From NCBI GenBank assembly GCA_943356425.1, contig CALRFE010000045.1:1-6197 (forward strand): DNA of 6,197 nucleotides, read 5' to 3'. This DNA is from Candidatus Nomurabacteria bacterium. Lineage in GTDB: Bacteria; Patescibacteriota; Minisyncoccia; Phycocordibacterales; UBA9973. A program made the translations under genes and the position numbers. Shown here in pieces: positions 5,214 through 6,197 of the stretch (position 1 is the first letter of the stretch; each line of letters starts with the position of its first letter). The notes under the pieces are model-generated. The model was given only the letters and a program-made list of their open reading frames with translations. It searched no databases and was not told the DNA's origin.

Positions 5214-5827
5214 AAAAATTAGTCATCTTTGATTTCGACGGAGTCTTGGTCAACACCTGCGAGTTTTGGTTCAAGTTGCATAAAGATGCCAACGACCATC
5301 TCACATGGGAACGATTCGAGGAAATGTCTCATGGAAATTTTCTCGACACGATCAAGGAAGTATTGGACGGCGGTACGTACAACCGTCCACATCGTGCGGA
5401 AGAAAAATATGCCGATGCGCTCCACACCATTTTCTCCGTTGATGATATTCTGCATGATGTTATTTTGTCTTTACAAAACGATTACACACTTGCAATCATT
5501 TCGTCTGCATCAGAAAAACTCATCGAGACATTTATTGCGAAAGAAAATCTCACCCATGTGTTTTCCGATATTTTGGGATACGAAACGCATGCATCAAAGA
5601 TTATAAAGATAAATTCACTACTTCAAAAATACGCGCTCGCTCCGACTGAAGCGGTCATTATCACTGACACGCTTGGCGATATTCGCGAGGCAAATGAATC
5701 CAAGGTCTCCTCGATCGGCGTGACCTGGGGTTTGCACCAACGCGAAACACTTGAAAAAGGCAACCCGGCTAAAATCATTGATAATCCGGGTGTTTTGGTA
5801 GCTACCGTGAAAGAAATTCTCGGGTAA
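5210..5827 (+). CDS. HAD-superfamily hydrolase (phosphoglycolate-phosphatase-like)
   Basis: A predicted cytoplasmic Mg-dependent phosphohydrolase of 205 residues, the normal size for a small HAD with a helical C1 cap. Motif I is FDFDGVLVNT with nucleophile Asp8 and Asp10. A helical cap spans about residues 16-80. Motif II is IISSAS with Ser98 or Ser99. Motif III Lys is likely K130 (HASK). Motif IV is ITDTLGDI with Asp153 and Asp157. All catalytic elements are present. The ATG overlaps the ileS TGA by four bases and there is no close Shine-Dalgarno, so translation is probably coupled to ileS and placed under the T-box. HAD substrates cannot be told from sequence alone; a sugar phosphate, phosphoglycolate or a nucleotide is possible. 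Confidence 0.9.
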   Translation: MKKLVIFDFDGVLVNTCEFWFKLHKDANDHLTWERFEEMSHGNFLDTIKEVLDGGTYNRPHRAEEKYADALHTIFSVDDILHDVILSLQNDYTLAIISSASEKLIETFIAKENLTHVFSDILGYETHASKIIKINSLLQKYALAPTEAVIITDTLGDIREANESKVSSIGVTWGLHQRETLEKGNPAKIIDNPGVLVATVKEILG

Positions 5828-5841
5828 GGTATACTGAAGAT

Positions 5842-6197
5842 ATGAAAATCACGAAATTTGGCCATTGCTGTCTTTTGATTAAAACTGAAAAACTCGTTAT
5901 TTTGACTGATCCGGGAATCTGGAGCGATTTGCCTGAGGTCTTGCCTCAGGTGGACATTGTGCTTATTACACATGAACATCAGGATCATTTGCATACCCAA
6001 AGTGTCCAAAAGATCTTGCAAAATTCGCCAAACGCAAAAGTCGTTACAAATAATTCCGTTGCTGCGCTTCTTTTGGCAGAGGGAATTACGTCTACAATTG
6101 TTGTTGATGGTCAGAAAAATGAAGAATACGGAATCTCAATCGAAGGATATGGAACGAAGCACTCAAAAATTTACGAAGAATTCGGACAAGTTGAAAA
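5842..6197 (+). CDS. Metallo-beta-lactamase-fold hydrolase, N-terminal part (3' truncated by window end)
   Basis: 118 codons are visible before the window ends; relatives are about 200-220 residues. The N-terminus MKITKFGHCCLLIKTEKL, followed by ILTDPG (20-25), is typical of the UlaG/YtkL-like single-domain MBL group (Lactamase_B_3 type). The metal-binding HxHxDH motif is THEHQDH with His44, His46, Asp48 and His49. His107 in GTKH is a candidate for the next metal ligand; later ligands lie beyond the window. The ATG is 14 nt after the HAD stop, with a weak AAGG at 5826-5829 upstream, so it is probably the third gene of the ileS operon. The substrate is unknown. Confidence 0.9.
   Translation, partial: MKITKFGHCCLLIKTEKLVILTDPGIWSDLPEVLPQVDIVLITHEHQDHLHTQSVQKILQNSPNAKVVTNNSVAALLLAEGITSTIVVDGQKNEEYGISIEGYGTKHSKIYEEFGQVE
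5932..5950. repeat. Small inverted/direct repeat in the MBL gene
   Basis: CCTGAGG (5932-5938) and CCTCAGG (5944-5950) are exact inverted arms with a 5-nt loop. The same stretch is also a near-direct 12-nt duplication encoding LPEV then LPQV just before the HxHxDH strand. It is in frame and probably harmless. Confidence 0.5.

Noticed and set aside
5364..5389. TGGACGG/CCGTCCA inverted repeat in the HAD gene
   Set aside because: Seven-bp arms with a 12-nt loop inside the cap region, with no clear protein-level insertion; chance is sufficient.

Overview
This window looks like a chromosomal fragment from a bacterium, probably a Candidate Phyla Radiation (Patescibacteria, Parcubacteria-like) lineage. 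That guess rests on the overall look of the ArgRS and IleRS sequences, the moderate GC, the compact gene packing, and the short in-frame palindromic and heptamer repeats inside essential genes. It is inference; no taxonomic marker is present. The standard stop code fits: genes end in TAA and TGA, and there are no in-frame TGA codons.

Layout, all on the + strand: (1) 1-1245 is the 3' two-thirds of argS (arginyl-tRNA synthetase). It carries two small in-frame repeat insertions: a 29-nt near-perfect palindrome and a 4.4-copy heptamer array. (2) 1301-1330 is a strong intrinsic terminator closing the argS unit. (3) 1331-1546 is a non-coding, AT-rich spacer with small dyads and one perfect DnaA-box 9-mer. 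(4) 1547-1754 is a sigma70-type promoter followed by a complete, very short T-box leader: a Stem I with an AUC isoleucine specifier, Stem II, an F-box-like element, a T-box antiterminator with a GAAA tetraloop, and a competing terminator. (5) 1767-5213 is ileS. It encodes an 1148-residue isoleucyl-tRNA synthetase with an apparently complete histidine-phosphatase (phosphoglycerate-mutase-like) domain inserted in frame between its editing domain and its KMSKS half. (6) 5210-5827 is a HAD-family phosphohydrolase, overlapping the ileS stop by ATGA. (7) 5842-6197 is the 5' part of a metallo-beta-lactamase-fold hydrolase, cut by the window end.

How it works together: uncharged tRNA-Ile should bind the T-box leader (codon AUC in the loop, UGGU bulge to the ACCA end). 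This would stabilise the antiterminator and allow transcription of ileS and the two co-transcribed hydrolase genes. The most unusual element is the IleRS with the embedded histidine phosphatase, whose RHG motif, second Arg, Glu and second His are all present. With the downstream HAD gene, a tRNA-Ile-responsive operon would deliver two predicted phosphohydrolase activities along with the synthetase. Their substrates cannot be read from the sequence.
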